From assembly GCF_021283305.1 (NCBI RefSeq), contig NZ_JAJSOK010000010.1, forward strand, positions 1 through 64,000: a DNA stretch of 64,000 bases. Reading direction: 5' to 3'. Position 1 is the stretch's first letter. Every line of letters begins with the position of its first letter. Under the pieces are notes generated by a model. That model was not told the origin of the DNA. It saw only the letters and a program-made list of their open reading frames with translations, and did not search any database. A program made the translations under genes and the position numbers. Shown here one piece after another: positions 1-9,300 of this stretch. The stretch is from Pseudonocardia kujensis (GTDB taxonomy: Bacteria; Actinomycetota; Actinomycetes; Mycobacteriales; Pseudonocardiaceae).

Positions 1-332
1 ACGAGGTACTGCAGCAGCGACTCGTGGGTCTGCTCCGCGTCCCACGGGCAGCCGCCCGGCGAGCGCAGCCGGTCCATGACGGCCACGGCGTCGAGCAGCG
101 CGGCGCCCTGCGGCTCGGGCACCGCGACGGCACCCGCGGTCGGCTCGCAGGTCAGCAGCACCGCGTCGGCGGCGAGCTCCCCTGCCGGGGGCTCGGCCCC
201 GGCCGCCCGCGCGACCTCCTCGGGCACCGAGGGGTCCGCGTACACGGCGGAGGCGGCGCGCAGGGCGGGCAGCGCGGCGGCCGGCAGGACGGCGCCGAGC
301 CGCCGGGACAGGACGATCACCGTGGGAGCCAC
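1..332 (-). CDS. mazG: MazG-family nucleoside triphosphate pyrophosphohydrolase, N-terminal part (cut by window edge)
   Basis: About 110 N-terminal residues read leftward off the window from a GTG at 332. Residues about 85-110 carry the MazG signature RLRSPGGCPWDAEQTH followed by ESLLQYL, the start of the metal-binding helices that hydrolyse NTPs to NMP and pyrophosphate (house-cleaning of aberrant nucleotides). The first 80 or so residues are a variable alanine-rich extension as in other actinobacterial MazG proteins. A GGGGAG Shine-Dalgarno lies 10 nt upstream, inside one arm of an inverted repeat. It follows a SurA-N-like lipoprotein gene and lies in the same strand series as mfd, the order known from mycobacteria. 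The catalytic EEXXE motif is outside the window. Confidence 0.9.
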   Translation of the reverse strand, partial: MAPTVIVLSRRLGAVLPAAALPALRAASAVYADPSVPEEVARAAGAEPPAGELAADAVLLTCEPTAGAVAVPEPQGAALLDAVAVMDRLRSPGGCPWDAEQTHESLLQYL

Positions 333-335
333 GCC

Positions 336-420
336 CCCAGTCTCCCCCGGGGCCGCCCGCGGAGGGCGCGGAGGGCGCGCGGGGGCGCGCGGGGGCGCGG
401 AGGGCGCGGGGGAGACTGGG
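336..420. repeat. Inverted repeat enclosing purine-rich tandem units, upstream of mazG
   Basis: A 13-bp perfect inverted repeat (336-348 CCCAGTCTCCCCC and 408-420 GGGGGAGACTGGG) flanks about 59 nt of imperfect 9-10 bp units of the types GGAGGGCGC and GCGGGGGCGC. On the minus-strand transcript the mazG-proximal arm contains the mazG Shine-Dalgarno, so pairing would hide it. It could equally act as a terminator after the upstream lipoprotein gene, whose stop is at 433. Confidence 0.6.
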
Positions 421-432
421 GCCGCGGGGGGC

Positions 433-1344
433 TCAGCCCCTGGCCGGCCCGATGATGCTGCCGGCCTGCTGGCCCTCGGCGACGACCCGCATGCGCACCG
501 GGTCCCACACCCCGAACCGGGGGTTGACCTGGACCGTCCCGGCGTCGGGCTGGGTGAGCCGCTGCCCGATCGACGCCAGGGTGTCCTGGTCGATCGAGGT
601 CGCCGCCGAGGAGCCCGCCGCGGGCGCGTCCGTCACGCGGTCCGTCACGGGCAGCACGAGCCAGACGCCCTGCCCCGGCGAGGGCTGGAAGGCCACGGTC
701 TGCCCCGCCGGGGTGCCGAAGAGCACCGTCGTGGCGCTGTCGGGGTCGGTCGCGGCGCGGTAGGTCTGGCCGGGCTGGGCGGTGCGCGGGTCGGACAGCA
801 CCGCGCGGGCCCGGTCGCCGCCGGCGGCGAGCGCGCGGGCCTTCTCGTCGGCGTCGGCCTGCGAGGTCGCGGCCACCACGTCGGCCGTGACCGCCAGGCC
901 GTCGACGTACCTCTCGGCGAGGGCGATGGCGAGCAGGCGGTCCCGGGCCCGCTCGCGCAGGGCGGCGCCCTCGAACAGGCTGCGGTCGAGCTGCAGGGCC
1001 GAGGGGTCGGCGAGCAGGGCGTCGACCCGGTCCTCGCCGACGGCGATCCCGTCGCGTGCCGCCGCCGCGGTGATCAGCTCGTGGCTGACCTGCGTGCTCA
1101 CGACGTAGCGGGCGATGTCCGCGTCGGCGACCTCGCCGGTGCTCTGCGCGGAGAGCTCGGCCTTGTGTGCCAGGGCCGTGTCGATCCGGGTCTGGACCTC
1201 ACCGAGGCCCACCGACCGGTCCGCCACGATCACCGCCGAGCCGACCTGGCCGGGGCCGCTGCCGCACGCCGTGGCCACCGTGGCCACCGCGCACGCGGCG
1301 ACGATCACTCGGCCGATCCGGCCCGGGCGTCCGATGCTCCGCAC
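433..1344 (-). CDS. Lipoprotein with SurA N-terminal-like domain
   Basis: A 303-residue predicted lipoprotein. From the GTG at 1344 (GAGAAGG eight bases upstream) the N-terminus is an arginine-rich n-region, a hydrophobic stretch and the lipobox-like VATAC with Cys27, so the mature protein would be tethered outside the membrane. The rest is mostly helical and resembles the chaperone part of SurA/trigger-factor-type periplasmic folding factors; I see no parvulin PPIase domain. A GTG and an ATG further upstream (1383) are possible but poorly spaced from a ribosome site. It sits directly before mazG, as lipoprotein genes do near mazG in related actinomycetes. A role in folding of exported proteins is inferred from the family. 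Confidence 0.75.
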   Translation of the reverse strand: MRSIGRPGRIGRVIVAACAVATVATACGSGPGQVGSAVIVADRSVGLGEVQTRIDTALAHKAELSAQSTGEVADADIARYVVSTQVSHELITAAAARDGIAVGEDRVDALLADPSALQLDRSLFEGAALRERARDRLLAIALAERYVDGLAVTADVVAATSQADADEKARALAAGGDRARAVLSDPRTAQPGQTYRAATDPDSATTVLFGTPAGQTVAFQPSPGQGVWLVLPVTDRVTDAPAAGSSAATSIDQDTLASIGQRLTQPDAGTVQVNPRFGVWDPVRMRVVAEGQQAGSIIGPARG

Positions 1345-1482
1345 GGCGGTCACCTTCTCACGGCCTGACGTGGGCCAGGTCACCCGACCCCGGTCACCGC
1401 ACGCCGACGACGACCGCCTCGCGCACCCCGTCCGTAGTTCTGCGTATTGACGCCCTCGGACGGGCGGCGGGGCGCTCTACTT

Positions 1483-1516
1483 CTCGGACCGCCACCGTGC
1501 CGGGTGGCGGTCCGAG
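1483..1516 (+). promoter_or_regulatory. 14-bp perfect hairpin in the leader of the next gene
   Basis: CTCGGACCGCCACC (1483-1496), a 6-nt loop, then GGTGGCGGTCCGAG (1503-1516). It lies between two divergent genes and ends 14 nt before the GGAGG of the downstream gene. No plus-strand gene lies upstream to be terminated, so a leader or operator role for the 1542 gene is more likely than a terminator. Confidence 0.5.
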
Positions 1517-1541
1517 TCGCCCGACCGGACGGAGGTCCGTC

Positions 1542-1832
1542 ATGCGCATGCTGCTCGTCGCCCAGCCCGACGTCGACAAGGGGAGCGAGGCCATCGTCAG
1601 CGGCGACATGGCCAAGACGATCCAGGCGACGATCGAACTGATCAAGCCCGAGGCCACCTACTTCGCGCCCGTGCGGGGCCGGCGGACCATGATCGCGGTG
1701 TTCGACCTGGACGACCCGGGCCAGCTCCCGAGGATCAGCGAGCCGTTCTTCAGGATGGGCGCCGTGGTCGAGATCGTGCCCGCGATGAACCTGGAGGATC
1801 TGCAGCGTGGTCTCGCCGCGATCGGCGGCTGA
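1542..1832 (+). CDS. Small dimeric alpha/beta-barrel-like protein of unknown function
   Basis: A 96-residue protein starting MRMLLVAQPD at an ATG with GGAGG six bases upstream. Its layout (an N-terminal beta strand, a helix ending near IELIKPEATYF, a strand with RRTMIAVFDL, then ISEPFF and an EIVPAMNLEDLQRGL helix) is that of the small alpha/beta-barrel proteins common in actinomycetes; relatives are sometimes labelled pantothenate synthetase-like without biochemical support. No catalytic residues can be assigned. It is transcribed away from the lipoprotein gene and converges on the RDD gene, ten bases beyond its stop. The function is unknown and I do not infer one. Confidence 0.7.
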   Translation: MRMLLVAQPDVDKGSEAIVSGDMAKTIQATIELIKPEATYFAPVRGRRTMIAVFDLDDPGQLPRISEPFFRMGAVVEIVPAMNLEDLQRGLAAIGG

Positions 1833-1841
1833 CCCGGCCGG

Positions 1842-2414
1842 TCAGAGCCGTACCACCACGGTGTCGCACACCTTGTCCGCGAAGGTCTGACGCCGCTCGT
1901 CCCACAGCGGCCACAGGTAGCCGAGATACAGCGGCACCGCGTCGAGGACGTGCGCGAGCTGGCGGGCGAGCGTGGCCCAGAAGCCGAGCGTCCCGCCGCC
2001 CCGGGCCCGGACGAGCCGCGTGCCCGTCACCTGCTTGCCGAGGCTCTGCCCGGTCGTGCCCTGCCGGTAGCAGGTGTTCCACAGGGCGAAGGCGAAGGCG
2101 GCCAGGTAGGCGACGCCGGCGATCCCGAGGACGACCCCGAGATCGCTCGAGAGGGCGAGGCCGACCAGCCCGAGCGAGGCGACGACGCCCGGGATCAGCC
2201 CGTCGACGAGCGCCGACCCCACGCGCGAGCCCCACGACGCGTAGTCGGTCCGCGGCGGGACGGGCTGTGGCGGGTACGGCGGCGAGTACTGCGGCGGGTA
2301 CTGCGGCGCGGAGGGCCCGCCGTAGGGCGGCGGGGCGTACCGCTGAGGTGCGTACCGGGGCTGCTGCGGCTCCCACGGCGCGCGGGCCGGCTGCGGTGGC
2401 GGGGTGACGGTCAC
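1842..2414 (-). CDS. RDD-family membrane protein with proline-rich N-terminus
   Basis: 190 residues from a GTG with CAGGAGGAG just upstream. Residues 1-55 are a cytoplasmic-looking Pro/Gln/Tyr-rich tail with repeated PPQY- and PPYP-type units. From about residue 58 the RDD domain begins: SRVGSALVDGLI carries the conserved Arg and Asp, followed by two hydrophobic segments (VVASLGLVGLAL and VLGIAGVAYLAAFAFALW), the TTGQSLGKQVTGTRLV loop typical of the family, and a final amphipathic region with DKVCDTVVV. RDD proteins are integral membrane proteins of mostly unknown role, some implicated in Na+ or Li+ transport. It is a single gene here with no partner that suggests a specific substrate. Confidence 0.85.
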   Translation of the reverse strand: MTVTPPPQPARAPWEPQQPRYAPQRYAPPPYGGPSAPQYPPQYSPPYPPQPVPPRTDYASWGSRVGSALVDGLIPGVVASLGLVGLALSSDLGVVLGIAGVAYLAAFAFALWNTCYRQGTTGQSLGKQVTGTRLVRARGGGTLGFWATLARQLAHVLDAVPLYLGYLWPLWDERRQTFADKVCDTVVVRL

Positions 2415-2671
2415 GAACTCCTCCTGGCTGCCTGGACGATCACGGCAGCCCGCACTCGACCGGTGGGCCCGCGCCGTTAGCACCAGGGGGCCGGTGCCGT
2501 GCGCAGCGGGGGGCGGACGCCCCGACCAGCTGTCGGGCGATCGCCCGATCCCCACCCGCCCGGGCCTGTCCTACCGTCGACGGTGCCCGGCGCCTGCGGT
2601 CCACCGCCCCACAGGTGCCGGGCCCCGCGTCGATCCCGGCATTCCGCCGATCCGGCCCGTACGCTGCGGCG

Positions 2672-3403
2672 ATGACGCACCGGCTGGCCAACGTCGTGGT
2701 CGACAGCGCGGACCCGCGGCGCCTGGCCCGGTTCTGGGCCGAGCTGCTGGGCTGGCCGGTCGCGCACGAGGCCGACGACGAGGTCGACGTCCGGTCCCCG
2801 CACGCGCCCTGGACGTTCGACCTGGTGTTCGTGCCGGTGGCGACACCGCGCAGCGGGAAGAACCGGGTCCACCTCGACCTCGCGAGCAGCTCGCCCGGCC
2901 AGCAGCTCGAGCTCGTCGAACGCGCGGTCCGGCTCGGCGCCCGGCCCGCCGACGTCGGCCAGCACGCCGTCCCCTGGGTGGTGCTCGCCGATCCCGAGGG
3001 CAACGAGTTCTGTGTGCTGGACCCCCGCCCGGAGTACGCCGACACGGGTGCGCTGGCCGCGGTCGTCGTCGACGTGCCGGAGCCCTCGGCGGCCGCCGCG
3101 TTCTGGTCCGCGGTGGCGGGGCTGCCCGTCGGGCGCGACGACGGCGAGGTGGCCGGCCTGCGCCCGCCGCCCGGCCTGCCGTGGCTGGAGTTCCTGCCCG
3201 CGACGGCGCCCAAGACCGGCAAGGACCGGCTGCACCTCGACGTCGACCCGGTCGGCGACCAGGCCGCGGCGGTGGCCGAGCTGGAGCGGCGCGGCGCGAC
3301 CCGGGCGGACGTCGGGCAGGGACCGGGGGTCTCCTGGGTGGTCCTCACCGACCCGTGGGGCGGGGAGTTCTGCGTGCTCCGGGCGGGAGCCACCGGAACC
3401 TAG
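2672..3403 (+). CDS. Tandem VOC (glyoxalase/bleomycin-resistance-like) protein
   Basis: 243 residues made of two VOC domains in tandem (about 1-118 and 124-240). Each ends with the same strand motif, DPEGNEFCVLDP in the first and DPWGGEFCVLRAG in the second, and each starts with a VVVD strand. The glutamate in GNEF/GGEF is a metal ligand in VOC enzymes, so two metal sites are possible. The chemistry cannot be told from sequence. The ATG lies 6 nt after TACGCT (2660-2665), which points to a leaderless transcript rather than a Shine-Dalgarno start. Its 3' end overlaps the convergent response regulator gene by 4 bp. Confidence 0.88.
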   Translation: MTHRLANVVVDSADPRRLARFWAELLGWPVAHEADDEVDVRSPHAPWTFDLVFVPVATPRSGKNRVHLDLASSSPGQQLELVERAVRLGARPADVGQHAVPWVVLADPEGNEFCVLDPRPEYADTGALAAVVVDVPEPSAAAAFWSAVAGLPVGRDDGEVAGLRPPPGLPWLEFLPATAPKTGKDRLHLDVDPVGDQAAAVAELERRGATRADVGQGPGVSWVVLTDPWGGEFCVLRAGATGT

Positions 3404-4038
3404 AGACCCGCCAGGTCGATCAGGCCGTCCTGCAGGGCACGGGCGACCAGGGCGGCCTTGGTGGTGGCCGGGCGGCCGGCGTCGGCGTACTTGATCCGCA
3501 CCCGGCCGATGTAGGTGTCCACGGTCTTCACCGACAGGTGGAAGCGCTCCGCCACCAGCTGCTTCGAGTCGCTCTCGAACCAGGCGAGCAGGACCTCGCG
3601 CTCGCGCTCGGAGAGCACCGGGCGGTCCGGCCCGGGGTCCGCGGCCATCGCCCCGCCGAGCACCGGCGGCGTGTACGGCCGGTCCTGCACCGCCGCGCGC
3701 AGCGCCGGGATCAGGTGCTCCGGCCCCTCCGCCTTGGTCAGGTAGGTCGCCGCGCCCAGCTCGAGGCAGCGCAGGGCGGTGTCGCTGTCCGCGTGCTGCG
3801 AGTAGACGACGACGCGCCGGCCGGCGTCGACGAGCCGGGTCAGGTCGCCGAAGGCCGGCGCACCCGGCGTCAGCTGCAGGTCGAACACCACGGCGTCGGC
3901 AGCGGGCTCGTCGAGCGCCACCTCCGTGCGGGGCCCCGAGGCGAGCACCCGGATCTCCGGCTCGGCGCGGGCGCACCAGGCGCGCACGCCGGCCACGATC
4001 GCCGGGTGATCGTCGACGATCACGATCGAGGGGCCCAT
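3400..4038 (-). CDS. NarL/LuxR-type response regulator
   Basis: 212 residues. The receiver domain (1-120) has the acidic pair Asp9/Asp10 in IVIVDDHP, the phosphoacceptor Asp53 in VVFDLQL and Lys102 in YLTKAEG. The C-terminal LuxR helix-turn-helix runs from LSEREREVLLAWF to LSVKTVDTYIGRVRIKY (about 143-185). The ATG at 4038 was preferred over one at 4053 because GGAGG lies 4-5 bases upstream of it. The start lies inside the 3' end of the sensor-like gene (4020-5135), so the two are translationally coupled. It would be phosphorylated by the kinase at 5132-6241; the target genes are unknown. Confidence 0.93.
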   Translation of the reverse strand: MGPSIVIVDDHPAIVAGVRAWCARAEPEIRVLASGPRTEVALDEPAADAVVFDLQLTPGAPAFGDLTRLVDAGRRVVVYSQHADSDTALRCLELGAATYLTKAEGPEHLIPALRAAVQDRPYTPPVLGGAMAADPGPDRPVLSEREREVLLAWFESDSKQLVAERFHLSVKTVDTYIGRVRIKYADAGRPATTKAALVARALQDGLIDLAGL

Positions 4039-5135
4039 CTCGCCTCCACCCATGTCGCACCGCCGGCCTCGACCGTGCTGGTACCCACATCCGCGACGTC
4101 CTGCACCGGTACCCGCGCCGCGCCGTCCGTCACCACTCCGACGACGACCGCCCCGCCGACGCCGGCGAGGGTCACCCGCGCCGCGGCCCGTGCCGCGTGC
4201 AGCGCCGCCTCGGCCGACGCGAGGAGCGCGCCGGCGGCGTCGGGCGGGAGGACGGGGCGCCGCCCGCGCTCCGAGTAGCGCACCACGACGCCGCGCCGCT
4301 CCGCGATGTCGATCAGCGCGGCGAGCTCGCCGGCGAGCGCGTCGCCCGCGTCGCCCTCCTCGGCGAACATCCGGCGCAGCCGCGCGGCCGCCCGGGCCGC
4401 CGCCTGCTGCACCTCGGGGTCGGCCGGGGCGAGGGTGCCGTCGCCGATCCCCTGCAGCAGCGGCAGCGCGACGGCGCGCAGCTCGGCGTAGCGGGCCTCC
4501 CGGTCGGCATGCACCGTGCGGGCGACCTCCTCCGCGGTGCGCGCCCGCGCCTCCGACTCGGCGGCCTCCGCGGCCTGGCGGGCCACCCGGCGCAGCGCCG
4601 ACCCCGCGAGCGCGACGGCGAGCTGGAACGACGTCACCCCGACCGCCGTGACCGCGAAGGCCACCAGCGTGATCCGGTCCGTCCGCCCGCTCGCGACGAG
4701 CAGCCCGAGCAGGAACAGCAGGTGCACCGCGATCAGGACGACGAGCCCGCGAAGCCGCGCGCCGGCGAACAGCAGCACCCAGATCCAGCCGACGACGCCG
4801 TACCCGACGTGCGGCGGCCCGGCGACCTGTGCGGGGTCCAGGGCCAGCGCCGTCAGGACCGCGAGCGCGAGAACCCCGAGCGCGACCGGGACCCGGGCCC
4901 GGCCCCAGAAGCGGTGCCGGGCCACCAGCACGGCGTCGACGGCGGCGACGAGGACGAACAGGCCCCAGCCGAGGGGGCCGGCCCAGGCCGGGTGGAACGC
5001 CGACGCCCCGGCGAGCAGGTTCGGCAGGCCGAGCCCGACGAGGATCACCAGCGTGATCACGGTCTGGGCGATCCGCAGGCCCCGCAGCAGCCGGACCTCG
5101 AGGTCGCAGGGCGCCTCCTCGGCGGGTCCGCTCAC
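4020..5135 (-). CDS. Membrane protein with degenerate histidine-kinase C-terminus (probable pseudokinase)
   Basis: 371 residues from a GTG that overlaps the stop of the upstream kinase (GTGA). Five or six hydrophobic segments fill residues 20-182, followed by a long charged helix (183-230) like the signalling helix of NarL-type kinases. Where a phosphoacceptor His would lie the sequence is REARYAELRAVALPLLQG, with no histidine. Where the ATPase N-box would lie it is SAEAALHAARAAA, without the catalytic Asn, and the G-box is reduced to VVTDGAARVP. So it has the shape of a sensor kinase without the residues for ATP binding or phosphotransfer. It probably acts as a sensor or scaffold partner for the true kinase next to it. 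Confidence 0.72.
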   Translation of the reverse strand: MSGPAEEAPCDLEVRLLRGLRIAQTVITLVILVGLGLPNLLAGASAFHPAWAGPLGWGLFVLVAAVDAVLVARHRFWGRARVPVALGVLALAVLTALALDPAQVAGPPHVGYGVVGWIWVLLFAGARLRGLVVLIAVHLLFLLGLLVASGRTDRITLVAFAVTAVGVTSFQLAVALAGSALRRVARQAAEAAESEARARTAEEVARTVHADREARYAELRAVALPLLQGIGDGTLAPADPEVQQAAARAAARLRRMFAEEGDAGDALAGELAALIDIAERRGVVVRYSERGRRPVLPPDAAGALLASAEAALHAARAAARVTLAGVGGAVVVGVVTDGAARVPVQDVADVGTSTVEAGGATWVEARWAPRS

Positions 5136-6241
5136 CGCGGCCACTCCAGCCGCACGTCGGTGCCCTCCCCCGGCCGCGAGCGGACGACGGCCCGGCCGCC
5201 GGCCCCCGCCATCCGCTCGGTCACCGACAGGGCCAGTCCGGCCCGGCCGGCCGGCACCCGCGCAGGGTCGAAGCCGAGCCCCGCGTCGTGCACGGTCACC
5301 CGCGCCCGGCCGTCGTCGACCACCGCGGTGACCTGTGCGTGGGCGGTCCCGGCGTGCCGGGCGACGTTCTCCAGCCCCTCCGCCAGGGCACCGCCCAGGG
5401 CACCCGCGGCCCCGGCGGGAAGCCACATGTCGCCGTCGACCTCGAGGTCCACCGGGACCCGGGCACCCTGGACGGCCCGCCGGACCACGTCCTGCAGGCA
5501 CCCCGCGGTGACGGGGGCGCCGTCCAGGGCGGCGACGTCCCGGGCCACCTGCTCACGCAGCCACGGCTCACGTCCGTCGACGCCGCCCAGCCCGACCATG
5601 AGCAGCGTGCTCGCGGCGGTGTCGTGCACCGTCGCCCAGTGCGCGCGCTGCTCCGCCCGCCGCGCCCGGGCCAGCTCGGCCTCGCGCTCGGCGGCGAACC
5701 GGCGCGCCATCCGTTCGTCGGCCGCCGCTCCCCCGCGGTGCACCAGCCGCCGCACCAGCCGGGACAACCCGGCCTCGACGGCCGTCCAGAGCCCGCCGAC
5801 GGCCAGCGCCTGGCCCACCGTGATCTCCGGGGCGAGGGAGGCCCCGACCACGAAGGCCACGCAGACCGCCGCGGCCGCCACGGCTCCGGGCCGCGGCCGC
5901 ACGTGCCACTGCAATGCGACGACGGCGACCGACGCCACCGGCGACACCCACCCCAGCATCCGCAGCAGCAGCGCCGGGTCCACGAGCAGCGGCTGGGCCA
6001 GGCACAACGCGCACATCGCCGCGACGTCGACGACCCACACCCGGGCCCGCGGCCGGGTGCGCATCAGGTACAGGTAGGCGACGCTCCACCCGAACAGGAC
6101 GACCGCGACCGCGCCGCAGAGCGCCGGGCCCGCGGGCGGGTCGGCGAAGGGCGCGGCCACCGCCATCAGCATCCCGACCAGCGCCCGGGCGCCCGCCGCG
6201 TAGCGCAGGGCGAACCGGTCGAGGAGGGCCGATGTCGACAT
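5132..6241 (-). CDS. Sensor histidine kinase of the NarL/DesK type
   Basis: About 369 residues from the ATG at 6241 (a GTG at 6271 would add ten residues; neither has a strong ribosome site). Six hydrophobic segments lie within the first 165 residues. A coiled helix rich in ERREAELARARR leads to the dimerisation helix with His206 in HWATVHDTAASTLL. The HATPase domain has an intact N-box, EGLENVARHA with Asn292, and a G1 box DAGLGFDPARV near 320. It should autophosphorylate and pass phosphate to the regulator at 3400-4038. It opens a three-gene operon (kinase, pseudokinase, regulator) whose genes overlap by 4 and 19 bp, inserted between mfd and the mazG group. The sensed signal is not evident. 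Confidence 0.85.
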   Translation of the reverse strand: MSTSALLDRFALRYAAGARALVGMLMAVAAPFADPPAGPALCGAVAVVLFGWSVAYLYLMRTRPRARVWVVDVAAMCALCLAQPLLVDPALLLRMLGWVSPVASVAVVALQWHVRPRPGAVAAAAVCVAFVVGASLAPEITVGQALAVGGLWTAVEAGLSRLVRRLVHRGGAAADERMARRFAAEREAELARARRAEQRAHWATVHDTAASTLLMVGLGGVDGREPWLREQVARDVAALDGAPVTAGCLQDVVRRAVQGARVPVDLEVDGDMWLPAGAAGALGGALAEGLENVARHAGTAHAQVTAVVDDGRARVTVHDAGLGFDPARVPAGRAGLALSVTERMAGAGGRAVVRSRPGEGTDVRLEWPR

Positions 6242-6318
6242 GTCGGGAGGCTGGTCGCAGGGCGCGACCACGCCGTTACATCCCGCTGCTCAGGGGCCGA
6301 CGACCGTCGAGCGTCCGC

Positions 6319-9300
6319 TCAGGCGTTCACCGCGACGGGGGCCGCCAGCTCCTTCACCAGGGCCGCGAGCCAGTCGAGCAGCTCGGTGTCGCGCAGCGCG
6401 GCGCCGCCGATCCGGTTGCCCGCCGCCGGCTTCGGCACCGTGACGAGCCGCGCCGCCGCCTTGTACTGCCCCTTCGGGTGCAGCCGCTTGAACCGCATCT
6501 GCTTCGACTCGGGCAGCTCGACCGGGCCGATCCGGATCTGCGTGCCCGCCGCGGCGACCTCCGCGATGCCCAGCTCGCGGCACAGCTGCCGGAACCGGGC
6601 GACCGCGAGCAGGTTGAGCACCGGCTGCGGCGGCTCGCCGTACCGGTCCTTCAGCTCTTCGACGATCGCTTCGAGGGCCGCCTCGTCGGCCGCCTCGGCG
6701 ATCTTGCGGTAGACCTCCAGCCGCAGCCGCTCGCCGTCGACGTAGTCGTGCGGGACGTGCGCGTCGACCGGCAGGTCCACCCGAACCTCGGCCAGCGGCT
6801 CCGGCTCCTCGGCGCCCGGTCCGCCGCCCGCCTGCTGGCGGAACGCGGCGACGGCCTCACCGACCAGCCGGATGTACAGGTCGAACCCGACGCCCGCGAT
6901 GTGGCCGGACTGCTCCGCGCCCAGGATGTTGCCCGCGCCGCGGATCTCCAGGTCCTTCATCGCCACGGCCGCGCCCGAGCCCAGCTCGGAGTGCTGCGCG
7001 ATCGTGGCGAGCCGGTCGTGGGCGGTCTCGGTGAGCGGGTGCTCCGGCGGGAACAGGAAGTAGGCGTACCCGCGCTCGCGGCCACGGCCGACGCGTCCGC
7101 GCAGCTGGTGCAGCTGGGAGAGGCCCAGCGTGTCCGAGCGCTCCACGATCAGCGTGTTGGCGTTGGAGATGTCCAGGCCGTTCTCGACGATCGTCGTGCA
7201 GACCAGGACGTCGAACTCGCGGTGCCAGAACGCGTTGACGGTCCGCTCCAGCACGTCCTCGTTCATCTGCCCGTGCGCGACGCCGACGCGCGCCTCGGGC
7301 ACCAGCTCCTGCACCTTCCGCGCGGCCTTGTCGATGGTCGAGACGCGGTTGTGCACGTAGAACACCTGGCCGTCGCGCAGCAGCTCGCGCCGGATGGCGG
7401 CAGCGGCCTGCTTGTCGTCGTAGGCACCGACGTAGGTCAGCGTGGGGTGCCGGTCCTCCGGCGGGGTGGTGATGGTGGACATCTCGCGGATGCCCGCGAG
7501 GCTCATCTCCAGCGTCCGCGGGATCGGCGTGGCCGAGAGGGTGAGCACGTCGACGTGGGTGCGCAGGGCGGTGATGTGCTCCTTGTGCTCCACGCCGAAG
7601 CGCTGCTCCTCGTCGACGATCACGAGGCCGAGGTCCTTCCAGCGGATCCCGGTCTGCAGCAGCCGGTGCGTCCCGACGACGACGTCGACGGTCCCCGCGG
7701 CCAGCCCCTCGATCGTCTCCTTGGCCTCGCCCGGGTCGGTGAACCGGGACAGCCCCTTCACCGTGACGGGGAAGGCGCGCATGCGGTCGGCGAAGGTCTG
7801 CAGGTGCTGCGTGGCCAGCAGCGTGGTCGGCACGAGCACCGCGACCTGCTTGCCGTCCTGCACCGCCTTGAACGCCGCGCGGACGGCGATCTCGGTCTTG
7901 CCGAAGCCGACGTCGCCGGAGATCACCCGGTCCATCGGCACCGGGCGCTCCATGTCCCGCTTGACCTCGTCGATCGCGGCGAGCTGATCGGGCGTCTCGG
8001 TGTAGGGGAAGGCGTCCTCGAGCTCGCGCTGCCACGGCGTGTCCGCCCCGAAGGCGTGCCCGGGCGACGACTGCCGCGCCGCGTAGAGCTGCACCAGGCC
8101 GGCCGCGATGTCCCGCACGGCCTTGCGGGCGCGGCCCTTGGTCTTGGCCCAGTCCGCCCCGCCGAGCTTGTTCAGCGAGGGCTGCTCGCCACCGACGTAC
8201 CGGCTGATCTCGTCGAGTGCGTCCGTCGGCACGAACAGCCGGTCCGCGGGCTGGCCGCGCTTGCTGGAGGCGTACTCCAGCACCAGGTACTCGCGGGTGG
8301 CGCCCTGCACGGTGCGCTCGCGCATCTCGACGAACCGGCCGATGCCGTGCTGGTTGTGCACCACGTAGTCGCCGGGCTGCAGCGCAGCGAGGTCGACGGC
8401 GTTGCGACGGCGGGCGGGCATCTTCCGCGTGGTCGTGTCCAGGCCGGCGCGCGTGCCGGTCAGGTCCGCCTCGGACAGCAGCACCAGGCCGACCTCCGGC
8501 GCGGTGAAGCCGTCGGCGATCCGCCCGCAGGTGACCGTGACCAGGCCCTTCTCCGGGGCCTCGGGCAGGTCCTCGAGCAGCGTCGCCGGCACCTCGGCCT
8601 CGCCGAGCTGCTCCAGGCTCCGCTGCGCGGTGCCCTGACCCGCGACGACCAGGACGGCCGCCCCGCCCGCGGCCGTGTGCGCGCGCAGGTCGACGAGCGC
8701 GCGGTCGGTGTCGCCGCGGTAGGACTCGATCTCGTGCATGCCCGGGACCACCGCGTCGTCGGCCCCGGAGAGCAGCGGGGACAGGCTGACGACGGGCCGT
8801 CCGCTCGCGGTGGCGTGCCCCAGGACCTCGGTGAGGTCCCGGTAGGCCGAGGCGCCGACGTCGATCGGCGCCGTGCCGCCGGTCCCCGCGGCGAGCCAGC
8901 TCGCCTCCAGGAACTCCTGTCCGGTCCGGACGAGGTCGTGGCTGCGGGTGCGGACGCGCTCGGGGTCGGCGACCAGCACGCGGGAGTGCGCGGGCAGCAG
9001 GTCGGTCAGCAGCTGCAGCTCCCCCGCCACCAGCGCCGGGATCAGCGACTCCATGCCCTCGGCCGGGATGCCCTCGGCGAGGTGCTCCAGGAGCTCGCGC
9101 AGCTGCGGGTTGTTCTCGTGCTCGCGCGCCAGCGCGGCGGCACGCTCGCGGACCGGCCCGGTGAGCAGCAGCTCGCGGCACGCCGGCGCGACGACCTCGT
9201 CGATCTCCGGCTCCTGCATCGACCGCTGGTCGGCGACGGAGAAGGCGCGCAGCTCGGAGACCTCGTCGCCCCAGAACTCGATGCGGACGGGGTGGTCGGC

